From Dyella thiooxydans (lineage in GTDB: Bacteria > Pseudomonadota > Gammaproteobacteria > Xanthomonadales > Rhodanobacteraceae): a stretch of DNA of 64,000 bases. The stretch covers positions 3,746,501-3,810,500 of the forward strand of contig NZ_CP014841.1 of assembly GCF_001641285.1 (NCBI RefSeq), written 5' to 3'. This document shows, piece by piece, positions 42,669 through 51,622 of the stretch (its first letter is position 1; each line of letters starts with the position of its first letter). The translations under genes were made by a program, and so were the position numbers. A model generated the notes under the pieces. It was given only the letters and a program-made list of their open reading frames with translations, was not told where the DNA came from and ran no database searches.

Positions 42669-44326
42669 ACGCGGATGTGCACGTGCTGGTGGTCGACGAC
42701 AACGAGAACAACCGCTTCATGCTGGTGCGGTATCTGCACCGGCTGGGCTTCCGTCAGATCGCCGAGGCGGATGACGGGACCAGCGCGCTCGCGCGGATCC
42801 GCGAGTCACGCCCGGACCTGGTGCTGCTGGACGTGATCATGCCGGACATGGACGGGGTGCAGATGCTGGAGGTGCTCCGGCGCGAGGGACGCATGGGCGA
42901 CATGCCGGTGATCATGGTCTCGGCGCACGACACCAGCGAGATCGTCGTGCGCTGCATCGAACTGGGTGCCGAGGATTACCTGACCAAGCCGATCCAGACC
43001 CCGATGCTGCGTGCGAGGGTGATGGCGATCCTCGAGAAGCGGCGTCTGCGCGAGATCGAGCTGGAGTTCCTCACCCACTTCGATCCGGATACCCGACTGC
43101 CCAACCGCCATGCGCTGATCGAGCGGATCGAGCGGCTGGTTGCCGGTGGCCGCCGCTTCGCACTTATCGCGATCAGCTGCCGCAACCATGGGAGCATCGC
43201 GCTCAGTTCGGGGGAAGACGACGCCACCGCCGGGCTGCGCGTGCTCAACGATCGTATCCAGGCCAGCGCATTGCCCACCGATATCGTTGCCCGGGTCGGC
43301 GACGGCACGCTGGCATGGCTGTTGCCCGACGTTTCGCCCGACCACGTCCTGCTGCGCGCGGTGGAGGATGTTCTGTCCGGCGATGCGCATGGTCGCGCCG
43401 GCATCGCCAGCGACTGCACGGCGGCCATCGCCTCCGGTCCCCCGGTGGACGCGGGCGAGGGTGCCGGTGATCTGCTCAGGCTGGCCATGAGCGAGGCGAT
43501 GCGTGTCTCGCCGGAGTCCAGCGAACGTGTGCTGATTGCCGATTCGGCCCTGCGCAATGAAGCGCGCGAGGCTCTGGCGATGCTGCGGGATGTGGAGCGG
43601 GCATTGGCCGAGGGCGAGCTGCTGCTGTACTTCCAGCCGATCTTCGACCGTGATGCCCAGCGCCTGGTCGGAGCCGAGGCCTTGCTGCGGTGGATGCACC
43701 CGGTACGTGGCCTGCTGCCGCCCGGAGCCTTTCTAGGCGCGGTGGAGGCCTCCCCATTGATGGAAACCCTCGACCTCTGGGTGGTGACGACCGCCAGCCA
43801 GGCGCTCGCGTCCTGGCAGCGGTATCTGCCCGAAGACTTCCGCCTGCACGTGAATCTCACCGCGCACGGCATCATGTCGGGCCGCTTGCCCGGTCACGTC
43901 GAGCAGGTCGTGCCGATGCCGTTGCGTCGCAACTTGACCCTCGAGCTCACCGAGCGCGTGCACGTGGTCGACATGCCCGCCTGCGTGGGAGCGCTGCAGC
44001 AGATCCGCGCCCTGGGCATCCAGGTGGCGCTGGACGACTTCGGCACCGGGTTTTCCTCGCTCAGCCACATCAACCTGCTGCCCTGCGACCTGCTGAAGAT
44101 CGACCGCAGCTTCGTCACCGGAGTGCAGGGAGACCCCAAGCGCCGGCGCCTGCTGAGTTCGCTGATCGGCATGGCGCAGGCTCTGGAACTCGGCGTGGTG
44201 GCCGAGGGCATCGAGCATGGGGACGAGCTGCAGGTATTGCAGGAACTCGGTCCGCTGCAACTGCAGGGCTACCTGCTGGGCCGCCCGATGCCGGCCGGCG
44301 AGCTGCTCGCGCGGATGGGTGGCTGA
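42665..44326 (+). CDS. Receiver-EAL cyclic-di-GMP phosphodiesterase with degenerate GGDEF
   Basis: The 553-residue output protein has an N-terminal receiver (VVDDNENN, acceptor D56 in LLDVIMPDMDG, KPIQTP). A middle GGDEF-like domain follows, starting FDPDTRLPNRHALIERIERL; its signature is GDGTL in place of GGDEF (VARVGDGTLAWLLPD), so it should not make cyclic-di-GMP. The EAL domain is complete: GAEALLRW, the metal ligand glutamate in LELTER, DDFGTGFSSL, KIDRSFV and VAEGIE. It should hydrolyse cyclic-di-GMP to pGpG when activated by phosphorylation. Translation is coupled to the stand-alone receiver by a four-base overlap. Confidence 0.93.
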   Translation: MNADVHVLVVDDNENNRFMLVRYLHRLGFRQIAEADDGTSALARIRESRPDLVLLDVIMPDMDGVQMLEVLRREGRMGDMPVIMVSAHDTSEIVVRCIELGAEDYLTKPIQTPMLRARVMAILEKRRLREIELEFLTHFDPDTRLPNRHALIERIERLVAGGRRFALIAISCRNHGSIALSSGEDDATAGLRVLNDRIQASALPTDIVARVGDGTLAWLLPDVSPDHVLLRAVEDVLSGDAHGRAGIASDCTAAIASGPPVDAGEGAGDLLRLAMSEAMRVSPESSERVLIADSALRNEAREALAMLRDVERALAEGELLLYFQPIFDRDAQRLVGAEALLRWMHPVRGLLPPGAFLGAVEASPLMETLDLWVVTTASQALASWQRYLPEDFRLHVNLTAHGIMSGRLPGHVEQVVPMPLRRNLTLELTERVHVVDMPACVGALQQIRALGIQVALDDFGTGFSSLSHINLLPCDLLKIDRSFVTGVQGDPKRRRLLSSLIGMAQALELGVVAEGIEHGDELQVLQELGPLQLQGYLLGRPMPAGELLARMGG

Positions 44327-44431
44327 TCCACTGCACCGGGCTGCAACCGGTGGCAGCCGGCAGCGTCACCGGGCAAGATGGGCGACCGGGTGCGGCCACG
44401 TTGCCGCACCCGGCCATCCCCGGGAGCTGCC

Positions 44432-44707
44432 ATGGAACCGCAACCCCACATTCATTGCCCGCTGTGCCGCTGGGAGCCGCATGTCGACTCCCGGTGGGTG
44501 TGCACGCCCACCGAGCCAGGGGCGGGCTGCGGCACCCGCTGGAACACGTTCTGGACCGCCGGATGTTGCCCGGGATGCGGGCATTTCTGGTCCCGGACCC
44601 AGTGCCCGGCCTGCAAGCAGGCATCGCCGCACCAGGACTGGTATCACTATCCGCCCGATGGCCAGGCCGGGCATCCGCGCCGCAAGGCACTCGAAAAGGT
44701 GGACTGA
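44432..44707 (+). CDS. Small cysteine-rich zinc-ribbon-like protein
   Basis: The 91-residue protein carries repeated Cys pairs: HCPLCRWEPH, CGTRWNTFWTAGCCPGCGHF and TQCPACKQASPH. These suit two or more zinc ribbons. GGGAG lies before the ATG. It follows the receiver-EAL gene by 105 bases on the same strand. No function is known; such proteins may bind metal, nucleic acid or protein. Several Trp and His residues next to the Cys pairs are noteworthy. Confidence 0.75.
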   Translation: MEPQPHIHCPLCRWEPHVDSRWVCTPTEPGAGCGTRWNTFWTAGCCPGCGHFWSRTQCPACKQASPHQDWYHYPPDGQAGHPRRKALEKVD

Positions 44708-44800
44708 CCGCACGCCAGCCAGGGTATCCGCCTCAGTCGCGGGAACCTACGGCCGCCGCCGGCGTCCATGCATCTTTACCTCTCCAACTCCGGACTCACC

Positions 44801-45403
44801 ATGACCCTGCACCGCTCTCTGCTCCTCGCCTCGTTGTTCACCGCCGCCACGCTCACGCTGGCGCCACTCTCCGTCGCGCACGCCGACGAAACCCTGGGTG
44901 GCAAGCCCATCCCGGGCCTGTGCATGATTTCGCGCGAGGCGGTGTTCGCCCAGTCGAAGGTCGGGCAGGCCGCCAGCGACCGCCTCAAGCAGCTGGCCGG
45001 ACAGGCGCAGAGTCAGCTCGGCAATGAGCGCGGGCCGCTGCAGAGCGATATCCAGAAGTTCCAGCAGGACGCGCCCAAGCTGGCCGAGGCGCAGCGCAAG
45101 CAGCAGGGCGAGGCACTGCAGCAGCGCATGCAGCAGTTCCAGCAGAAGGCCGGCGAGCTCAACGAGCGCATCCAGCTGACCCGCTCGAAGATCATGCAGC
45201 GCATCGCCCAGCAGGCCGAGCCGATCGTGGCATCGACCTACACGAGCCACGCCTGCGGCCTGCTGCTGAACCGCGACGCGGTGCTCGGCGGCAACGTCAG
45301 CAACGACCTGACCCCGGACGTGGTGAAGGGCCTGGACGCCAAGATCACCAGCCTGAGCTTCAGCCTCGAGCCGCTGCCGGCGCAGGCGCCGGGCGGCAAG
45401 TAA
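44801..45403 (+). CDS. OmpH/Skp-like periplasmic chaperone family protein
   Basis: The 200-residue precursor has a signal peptide (LLLASLFTAATLTLAPLSVAHA) and a mature part with long helices rich in Gln and Lys (ASDRLKQLAGQAQSQLGNER, FQQDAPKLAEAQRKQQGEAL, QQFQQKAGELNERIQLTRSK), typical of the OmpH/Skp coiled-coil tentacles. Skp-type chaperones carry unfolded outer-membrane proteins across the periplasm. The ATG at 44801 is chosen for its signal peptide; an upstream ATG at 44768 would add 11 residues. A hairpin lies 16 bases after the stop. The usual bamA-lpxD neighbours are absent, so this may be a paralogue. Confidence 0.8.
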   Translation: MTLHRSLLLASLFTAATLTLAPLSVAHADETLGGKPIPGLCMISREAVFAQSKVGQAASDRLKQLAGQAQSQLGNERGPLQSDIQKFQQDAPKLAEAQRKQQGEALQQRMQQFQQKAGELNERIQLTRSKIMQRIAQQAEPIVASTYTSHACGLLLNRDAVLGGNVSNDLTPDVVKGLDAKITSLSFSLEPLPAQAPGGK

Positions 45404-45419
45404 GTCAGTCGGCCAGGCA

Positions 45420-45453
45420 CGCAGTGGCGGGTGCCCCGGCATCCGCCACTGCG
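45420..45453. terminator. Hairpin between convergent genes
   Basis: An 11-bp perfect stem (CGCAGTGGCGG with its complement) and a 12-base loop lie between the OmpH-like gene and the convergent secreted-protein gene. It has no T tract on either side, so it is a probable bidirectional terminator or 3'-end protector. Confidence 0.5.
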
Positions 45454-45469
45454 CGACGGCGCTACCGGG

Positions 45470-46177
45470 TCATCCCGGGCGGACGCATGGCGCGATGTCC
45501 AGCAGCGAGTCGATCCTCGCCCGCAGCGCCTGCACGGACATCGGGGCCCGTATGCCTGTCCGGAACGCATCTGCCCGGATGATCACGCCTTGACGCATGG
45601 CGATCGTGTCGGCCTCGTCGCCCTCGAAATCCAGACCGTCAACGGGCACGAGTGCTCGAAGAAACAGCAGGTAGTCGTGTCCCGGGAGGTAAGGCCGCTG
45701 GCCGGCGTAGGCATATGAGAGCCTATGCCCCTGGATCTGCACGCTGCCGCCGATTCGCCAGACCTGGACGGTGGATCCGGGAGGGCGCCCCGCCCCCGGC
45801 TTGAGCCACTCCTGCACCGCGAACGTGGTGCGGGTCAGCACCGCGCCGTACGACGGCGTAGTGAAGCCGCGATGGCCGAGGGCGCGCCCGACGAGTATCT
45901 CGGAGGCGTGGCAGTAGGCATCGTGCAGAATCGCGTTCGCCATCCCGATGCGCCGGGGGAGCGGCCCGGCGGGCAGTTCGCCACTGCCGAACATGCCCTG
46001 TCCGCGACCGTCGTCGGGCATGCTGCGGAGGTCGTTGTCGGGCAGGTGCCAGCGCGCCTGCATGGCGCGAATGGCGTCGCCGTCGCGGGCATCCTGGCTG
46101 CGGGCGGGTAGGATCATGGCCGCCATGCAGGCCACGAACGCGAAAAGGATGTGGCCGCCCGGGATGCGCGGATTCAT
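45470..46177 (-). CDS. Hypothetical secreted protein, last gene of the halogenase cluster
   Basis: A 235-residue protein with an N-terminal signal peptide ([20 protein letters not shown]). I do not recognise a family. Visible blocks are [60 protein letters not shown] and [20 protein letters not shown], with two cysteines. Its ATG overlaps the stop of the halogenase-like gene by four bases (ATGA), so it is translationally coupled to it and likely functions with it. Confidence 0.7.
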   Translation of the reverse strand: MNPRIPGGHILFAFVACMAAMILPARSQDARDGDAIRAMQARWHLPDNDLRSMPDDGRGQGMFGSGELPAGPLPRRIGMANAILHDAYCHASEILVGRALGHRGFTTPSYGAVLTRTTFAVQEWLKPGAGRPPGSTVQVWRIGGSVQIQGHRLSYAYAGQRPYLPGHDYLLFLRALVPVDGLDFEGDEADTIAMRQGVIIRADAFRTGIRAPMSVQALRARIDSLLDIAPCVRPG

Positions 46178-47706
46178 CGCGCCATCGCCGCCGCTTCGAC
46201 CGACGGCGCACGGCAGTGGCGATTGATGTATTCGCGTTGCGTCGGCATCGCCGCGGCGACTTCGGCGATCACCTGCCGCAGGCTCGCCAGGCGGCTGGCG
46301 GCGTCGACTCCGGTGCGCAGGTCGGCCAGCGGGTCGTGGCGTTCCGGCCACACTTCCTGGCCGACCATCACCGCCAGCCAGTTCGGGTTCTGGAACAGTT
46401 CCAGGCTCTCGGCCACCAGCCGCCCGTGGCCGCGGAAGTGCGCCAGCTTGTAGGCGAGCGGCTCGGGGATCTCCATCGTCGCCACGTGGCGCCACATCGG
46501 CTCGTCGCGGGTGTTGGCGTGGTAGTGCAGGATCAGGAAGTCGCGGATGCGCTCGTATTCGGCGCCGGTCAGGCGGTTGAATTCGGCGGTGGTCACCGCG
46601 TCGAAGTCGCGGTCCGGGAACAGCGCCAGCAGGCGGGTGATGGCGGTCTGGATCAGGTGGATGCTGGTGGACTCCAGCGGTTCCAGGAAGCCCGCGGACA
46701 GGCCGATCGCCACGCAGTTGCGGTGCCAGAAGCGGCGCCGCCGTCCGGTGGCGAAGCGCAGCGGCCGCGGGGTACCCCGCGGCTTGCCGGTGAGGCTTTC
46801 CAGCAGCACGCGGGTGGCGGTGTCGTCGTCGGTGAAAGCGCTGCAGTACACGTGGCCATTGCCGACCCGGTGCTGCAGCGGGATGCGCCACTGCCAGCCC
46901 GCTTCGTGGGCAGTGGAGCGCGTGTAGGGCGCGAACGTGTCGTCGTGTTCACAGGCCACTGCCACCGCGCGGTCGCAAGGCAGCCAATGGCGCCAGTCCT
47001 CGTAGCCGGCGTGCAGGGCCTCCTCGATCAGCAGGCCGCGGAAGCCGGAGCAGTCGATGAACAGATCGCCCTCGATCGTCGCGCCACCGTCGAGCCGGAC
47101 GCGTTCGATGAAGCCGTCGTCCGCACGCAGATCGGTGCCGACGATGCGGCCCTCGGTGCGCCGCACGCCGCGTGCCTCGGCGTAGCGGCGCAGGAAGGCC
47201 GCATACAGGCCGGCGTCGAACTGGTAGGCGTAGTCCAGCGTGGAGAGCACCTGGCGGCGGTCGGTCGAGGGCAGGGTGAACTTGCCGTCGCGCGCGGCGA
47301 CCCAGGCCAGCGAATGGTCCTCCAGCGCGGACGTGTCGCCGCGCGAGCGCTCGCGCAGCCAGTAGTGATGCAGCGGCACCTTGTCGAACTCGGCGCCGAT
47401 CTGGCCGAACGGATGGAAATAGCGGTGCCCGGCGCGGCCCCAGCCGACGAACTCGATACCGAGCTTGAACGTGCCCTGGGTCGCGGCGAGGAAGGTGTTC
47501 TCGTCGATGCCCAGCGTCTGGTTGAACAACTTGATCGGCGGGATGGTCGCCTCGCCCACGCCGATGGTGCCGATCTGCTCGGACTCCACCAGCTCGATCC
47601 GGCAACTGCCCTGCAGCGCCTGGGCCAGCGCGGCGGCGGTCATCCAGCCAGCGGTGCCGCCTCCCACGATGACGATGCTGCGTATGCGGCGATCGGTCGG
47701 TTCCAC
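46174..47706 (-). CDS. Tryptophan halogenase-like FAD-dependent protein
   Basis: The 510-residue flavoprotein has the FAD motif GGGTAGW at residues 15-21, the halogenase lysine K59 in [11 protein letters not shown], WxWxIP as WQWRIP at 271-276, and the glutamate region [19 protein letters not shown]. All conserved halogenase features are present, so it could oxidise chloride or bromide to activate a substrate; the partner flavin reductase is not adjacent. Members of this group near TonB receptors in xanthomonads have unknown substrates, and may not act on tryptophan. GTG 47706 is chosen as start because it gives an N-terminus just before the Rossmann strand; no better start is in frame. It is translationally coupled to the downstream secreted-protein gene. 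Confidence 0.88.
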   Translation of the reverse strand: MEPTDRRIRSIVIVGGGTAGWMTAAALAQALQGSCRIELVESEQIGTIGVGEATIPPIKLFNQTLGIDENTFLAATQGTFKLGIEFVGWGRAGHRYFHPFGQIGAEFDKVPLHHYWLRERSRGDTSALEDHSLAWVAARDGKFTLPSTDRRQVLSTLDYAYQFDAGLYAAFLRRYAEARGVRRTEGRIVGTDLRADDGFIERVRLDGGATIEGDLFIDCSGFRGLLIEEALHAGYEDWRHWLPCDRAVAVACEHDDTFAPYTRSTAHEAGWQWRIPLQHRVGNGHVYCSAFTDDDTATRVLLESLTGKPRGTPRPLRFATGRRRRFWHRNCVAIGLSAGFLEPLESTSIHLIQTAITRLLALFPDRDFDAVTTAEFNRLTGAEYERIRDFLILHYHANTRDEPMWRHVATMEIPEPLAYKLAHFRGHGRLVAESLELFQNPNWLAVMVGQEVWPERHDPLADLRTGVDAASRLASLRQVIAEVAAAMPTQREYINRHCRAPSVEAAAMAR

Positions 47707-47774
47707 AGTGCTGCGCCCCGGTTCATCGTTCGGAGTGACGATTCTAGGGCGAGCCGGGGATGGAAGGGTGGCGG

Positions 47775-48293
47775 CTATTTGCGTTCTGTCGCCGTCTTGC
47801 GTGCCGGTATCAGCGCGAACAACACCTCGTTGGCAGTCACAGCCGAAGCGCTGGCGATATCGCTGGGCGTGTCGCGCGTCGAGTTCGCCTTGTAGCCGCG
47901 TGCCTGCAGCTGCCGGAGCAGGTCGGGTGCCGGCACGCGGACGATCGGTGCGAGGTCGTCCAGCGAGGCGCGGGTCATCAGGGCGACCGCCTGGAACGCC
48001 GGATTGCCGGCGCGGCCCTTGCCCGCGGACAGCGCGAAAGGCACGGCCACGACCAGCGAGAGCACCAGTGGAACCAGCAGTGTCCGGCGCCTGGCATAGG
48101 CCAGCAGCGGCTTCCAGTTCTTGATCATGTGCAGGGCGAACGGCGCCAGCAGCAGCATGCTCAGCCATTCGTGCATGCTGTGGAAAGTGGCCGAGGACCA
48201 GTGGAAGAACAGTGCCACGCCGGAGACCGCGGATACGAAGAAGAGCCCGACCGTGAGCGGCGTGCCGTAGCGGTGCATGAAGTTCCTGAACAC
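47775..48293 (-). CDS. DUF4405-like membrane protein (possible b-type cytochrome)
   Basis: The 172-residue protein has three hydrophobic segments: [34 protein letters not shown] and [18 protein letters not shown]. Conserved-looking histidines ([29 protein letters not shown]) fit the DUF4405 flavinylation-associated cytochrome pattern, where paired histidines could bind heme. The C-terminal 80 residues are soluble and helical ([20 protein letters not shown]). A Fur-like box lies 36 bases before its ATG. The halogenase-like gene starts 68 bases downstream on the same strand, so the two probably form one iron-regulated unit. Confidence 0.75.
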   Translation of the reverse strand: MFRNFMHRYGTPLTVGLFFVSAVSGVALFFHWSSATFHSMHEWLSMLLLAPFALHMIKNWKPLLAYARRRTLLVPLVLSLVVAVPFALSAGKGRAGNPAFQAVALMTRASLDDLAPIVRVPAPDLLRQLQARGYKANSTRDTPSDIASASAVTANEVLFALIPARKTATERK

Positions 48294-48329
48294 GGGATTC
48301 CTTGGATGGGGCGCGGGGACATGTTTTGC

Positions 48330-48350
48330 AAATGATAGCTATTCGCATTT
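48330..48350 (-). promoter_or_regulatory. Fur-like box upstream of the DUF4405/halogenase cluster
   Basis: The 21-base site has the form AAATG-N11-CATTT with perfect outer arms, and its core ATGATAGCTATT resembles the Fur consensus (12 of 19 positions by eye against GATAATGATAATCATTATC). It lies 36 bases before the DUF4405 start, and 98 bases before the divergent M14 gene. Repression under iron-replete conditions is inferred. Confidence 0.65.
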
Positions 48351-48448
48351 AAGTGCTCAAGCGGGTGATGCGTCCGCCCGGCGCGGCAGCGGTCGGGTGA
48401 TAGAGTGGCCGCCCTTTTCCGACGGCATCGAACGCAGGAGTGCAGAAC

Positions 48449-49366
48449 GTGACGACGCATCAGGTCCCCTATCCGATCGGCACGCCCGGAACCCCCTGGG
48501 GGCCCGCGGAAGTAGCCGCCTGGCGTGCCGGACAGCAGCGCCGCCGCAGCTACGCGGAGGACGTACTCCGGGTGATCGATCGCTTGCGCGAGCGTTTCGA
48601 CGTGAGTGAATACGGGCGGCTCGACTACGCTGCGGACAGCTATACGCTGTTCGCGGTGCGCAGCCCGGACTGGCGCGACAACCTGCCGACCGTCCTGGTT
48701 ACCGGCGGCGTGCACGGCTACGAGACCAGCGGTGTGCATGGTGCGCTGCAGTTTCTCGAGCGCGAGGCGGCCCGCTACGCCGGACGGGCGAACCTGCTGG
48801 TCGCGCCGTGCGTCAGTCCTTGGGCGTACGAGCGGATCCATCGCTGGAACCCGGACGCGATCGACCCGAACCGCTCGTTCAGGGCCGACAGTCAGGCCGG
48901 CGAGTCGGCCGCACTGTGGCGCCTGCTGGCGCCTTACAGCGACAGCGCGCTGTTGCACATCGACCTGCACGAGACCACCGACAGCGACGAGTCCGAGTTC
49001 CGGCCCGCGTTGGCGGCGCGGGATGGCGTGGACTTCGAGCCGGGCGAGATTCCGGACGGTTTCTACCTGGTGGGCGATACCGAAAACCCGCAGCCGGCCT
49101 TCCAGCAGGCGATCATCTCGGCGGTCGAAAAAGTCACCCACATCGCGCCGGCCGACGAGCGTGGCGAGATCATCGGCTCGCCGGTGGTGGCGCCGGGTGT
49201 CATCAATTACGCGCTGAAGCAGCTCGGACTTTGCGCAGGCATCACCAATGCCCGCTACACCACCACCACCGAGGTGTACCCGGACAGCCCGCGCGCCACG
49301 CCGAAGCAGTGCAACGATGCCCAGGTTGCCGCGGTGTGCGCGGCGATCGATTTCGCGTTGGGCTGA
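48449..49366 (+). CDS. M14-family zinc carboxypeptidase-like protein (succinylglutamate desuccinylase/aspartoacylase type)
   Basis: The 305-residue protein has the metal motif TGGVHGYETSG (HxxE), a third zinc ligand in LLHIDLHETTDSDESEF, and the catalytic glutamate in TTTEVYPDSP. These place it in the M14 carboxypeptidase/aspartoacylase superfamily, hydrolysing an amide bond of an unknown small substrate. GTG 48449 is preferred since AGGAG stands eight bases upstream; GTG 48440 overlaps that site. No signal peptide is visible. Its start is about 99 bases from the Fur-like box and divergent from the DUF4405 gene. Confidence 0.85.
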   Translation: MTTHQVPYPIGTPGTPWGPAEVAAWRAGQQRRRSYAEDVLRVIDRLRERFDVSEYGRLDYAADSYTLFAVRSPDWRDNLPTVLVTGGVHGYETSGVHGALQFLEREAARYAGRANLLVAPCVSPWAYERIHRWNPDAIDPNRSFRADSQAGESAALWRLLAPYSDSALLHIDLHETTDSDESEFRPALAARDGVDFEPGEIPDGFYLVGDTENPQPAFQQAIISAVEKVTHIAPADERGEIIGSPVVAPGVINYALKQLGLCAGITNARYTTTTEVYPDSPRATPKQCNDAQVAAVCAAIDFALG

Positions 49367-49524
49367 GCGTTCGCGTCAATTCGCACGCTTGCCTTCGACC
49401 GGTCCCCGGCTGGCGGCCTCGGCCCCGATCGCGAAGCCTCCGGGTCGGGTAGCCGAAAAGGCACGTGGCGGCGGGCCTCGCAGTGATCGTAAGATTCTGC
49501 GGATTCGGGGCCGCGGGGGTGGTC

Positions 49525-50421
49525 ATGCGTGTGACGTTGAAGTGGGCCGGCCGTGTCGCGGCGGTCGTGTTGCTGCTTGTCGTGGCCTTGCTGGCCACCG
49601 TGTATGCCATGAGCGAGACACGCATGCGCCGCACCTGGCAGGCCCGGGTGAGCGTCCCCTCGGTGCCTTCCGATACCGCGGCGGTGGGTCGCGGCGAGCA
49701 TCTGGCGACGATCCGCGGATGCCGTGGTTGCCATGCACCCGACATGGGCGGAGCGACCTTCGTCGACAGCCCGGCCGTGGCGAAGCTTTCCGGCACCAAT
49801 CTCACCCCGGGCAGGGGTGGGGTACGGCTGGATGACGAAGCGCTGGTGCGTGCGATCCGTCACGGGGTGGGACCAGGCGGCCGCTCGCTGCTGTTCATGC
49901 CGTCGCAGGAGTTCAGTGCGCTGAGCGAAGCCGACATGGGCGACCTGCTGGCCTACCTGCACAGCCTGCCACCGGTGGACCGCCAACTGCCGCCTAATCG
50001 GGTAGGACCGCTCGGGCGTCTGTTGTTCCTTGCGGGCAAGGTGCCGTTGCTGCCGGCCGAAGTGGTCGACCACGACACCCGTCCAGCACAGCCGCAGCCC
50101 GGGCCGACCGCCGCGTATGGCGACTATCTGGCGTCGGCCTGCAAGGGCTGCCACGGAGCCGGACTGTCCGGGGGGCACATCCCGGGGACGCCGCCGGACT
50201 GGCCGGATGCGGCCAACCTGACACCCGATCCGAGCGGTCTGGCGGGGTGGAGCGAGGCCGATCTGCGCCGCGCGTTGCGTGAGGGTGTTTCCAGGGATGG
50301 CCGCGCGCTGAGGACCGATTTCATGCCGGTGCGCGAAACCCGGCATCTCGACGACGAAGAGATCGCCGCCCTCTACGCGTACTTCCGAAGCGTGCCGGCC
50401 AAGGCGCGCGGCGGGCGGTGA
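49525..50421 (+). CDS. Membrane-anchored di-heme cytochrome c
   Basis: A 298-residue protein with an N-terminal membrane anchor (AAVVLLLVVALLATVYAM) and two cytochrome c domains. Heme sites are CRGCH (IRGCRGCHAPDMGGATFV) and CKGCH (SACKGCHGAGLSGGHIPG), each followed by a distal methionine region (LLFMPSQEF and DFMPVRETR). It would pass electrons in the periplasm, resembling the cytochrome subunits of alcohol or aldehyde dehydrogenases, although no dehydrogenase gene is adjacent. A GGGGGTGG run precedes the ATG. Confidence 0.92.
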   Translation: MRVTLKWAGRVAAVVLLLVVALLATVYAMSETRMRRTWQARVSVPSVPSDTAAVGRGEHLATIRGCRGCHAPDMGGATFVDSPAVAKLSGTNLTPGRGGVRLDDEALVRAIRHGVGPGGRSLLFMPSQEFSALSEADMGDLLAYLHSLPPVDRQLPPNRVGPLGRLLFLAGKVPLLPAEVVDHDTRPAQPQPGPTAAYGDYLASACKGCHGAGLSGGHIPGTPPDWPDAANLTPDPSGLAGWSEADLRRALREGVSRDGRALRTDFMPVRETRHLDDEEIAALYAYFRSVPAKARGGR

Positions 50422-50469
50422 GCTGCCGCTCGCCAATGGTCGCTGGTCACCGAGCCTGAGCGCAAAGCT

Positions 50470-51006
50470 ATGGTCGAGCGGATACTGGATTTCTGGTTTG
50501 TCGAAGCCGGCGAGGGCGCCTGGTGGGCCGGCGACCCTGCCTTCGACGAACTGGTGCGCAGCCGTTTCGGCCGCGTGCTGGCGCAGGCATCGTTTGGCGA
50601 GCTTTGGGCATGGCGGGCCAGGCCGCGTGGACGGCTGGCAGAAATCCTGGTGCTGGACCAGTTTTCCCGCAACATCCACCGCGGCACCCCGGCGGCGTTC
50701 GCGTGCGATCCGATGGCACTGGTGCTGGCCCAGGAAGCGGTTGCGGCCGACGCATTGGGTGCGCTGTCGCCGATCGAGCGCTGCTTCGTGCTGATGCCCT
50801 ACATGCACAGCGAGTCGCCTGCGATCCATATCGAAGCCGAACGCCTGTTTCGGGAGCATGCCCCGCCGGGCAACCTCGAGTTCGAATTGCGCCACAAGGC
50901 GATCATCGATCGCTTCGGTCGCTATCCGCACCGCAACGCGATTCTGCGGCGGCCTTCGACACCCGAAGAGCTCGCTTTCCTCGACACCACCGGCTCCAGC
51001 TTCTGA
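50470..51006 (+). CDS. DUF924-family protein
   Basis: A 178-residue, all-helical cytoplasmic protein of the DUF924 family: ILDFWFVEAGEGAWWAGDPA, LAEILVLDQFSRNIHRGTPA, CFVLMPYMHSESPAIHIEAE and FGRYPHRNAILRRPSTPEEL are its diagnostic blocks. The fold is TPR-like; function is unknown. The ATG is 48 bases past the cytochrome c stop. Confidence 0.92.
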   Translation: MVERILDFWFVEAGEGAWWAGDPAFDELVRSRFGRVLAQASFGELWAWRARPRGRLAEILVLDQFSRNIHRGTPAAFACDPMALVLAQEAVAADALGALSPIERCFVLMPYMHSESPAIHIEAERLFREHAPPGNLEFELRHKAIIDRFGRYPHRNAILRRPSTPEELAFLDTTGSSF

Positions 51007-51101
51007 GCGGGCCGGATCGGCTGGCCCGGCCTGCCGTGAGACACCCGGTGCCGCATGGACGTGAGGCACAATCGGAAGCTTCGCCGCTGCCGGTTGCCGC
51101 C

Positions 51102-51611
51102 ATGCAACTTCGTGATGCCACGTCGGACGACGCGCCCGCCGTCCTTGCCCTCAACGAGTCGTTCGTGGCGGTATTGAGCCCGCTGGACCGGCAGCGCCTG
51201 GAGCACCTGGCCGGGCAGGCTGCGGTATACCGCGTGCTGGAGCGCGAAGGACATATCCTCGCCTTCCTGCTTGCCATGCGCGAAGACGCCAACTACGACA
51301 GCCCCAACTACCGCTGGTTCGCCGAACGCCACCGCCGCTTCCTCTACATCGATCGCATCGTGGTGGCGGCCCAGGCGCGGGGCGCCGGGCTGGGGGAGCT
51401 GCTTTACCGCGACGCCCATGCACATGCACGGGCCGGACAGGTGCCATCGCTGGTCTGCGAGTTCGACATCGCTCCGCCCAATCCAGCCTCGGAACGCTTC
51501 CATGCGCGTCTGGGATTCCGGGAGGTGGGTCGTCAGACCCTCGGTGGGGGCAAGCAGGTCTCGCTGCAGATGCTGGACGTGGGATCGGCCACGCCCCTGT
51601 CCCACGGCTGA
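51102..51611 (+). CDS. GNAT-family N-acetyltransferase
   Basis: A 169-residue GNAT protein. The acetyl-CoA binding segment is IDRIVVAAQARGAGLGELLY, with the RGAGLG pyrophosphate loop. The N-terminus MQLRDATSDDAPAVLALNES and the C-terminal FHARLGFREVGRQTLGGGKQ are typical. The substrate is unknown. It follows the DUF924 gene on the same strand. Its end is 11 bases from the convergent diguanylate cyclase stop. Confidence 0.92.
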   Translation: MQLRDATSDDAPAVLALNESFVAVLSPLDRQRLEHLAGQAAVYRVLEREGHILAFLLAMREDANYDSPNYRWFAERHRRFLYIDRIVVAAQARGAGLGELLYRDAHAHARAGQVPSLVCEFDIAPPNPASERFHARLGFREVGRQTLGGGKQVSLQMLDVGSATPLSHG

Positions 51612-51622
51612 GTCGGTCCGGC

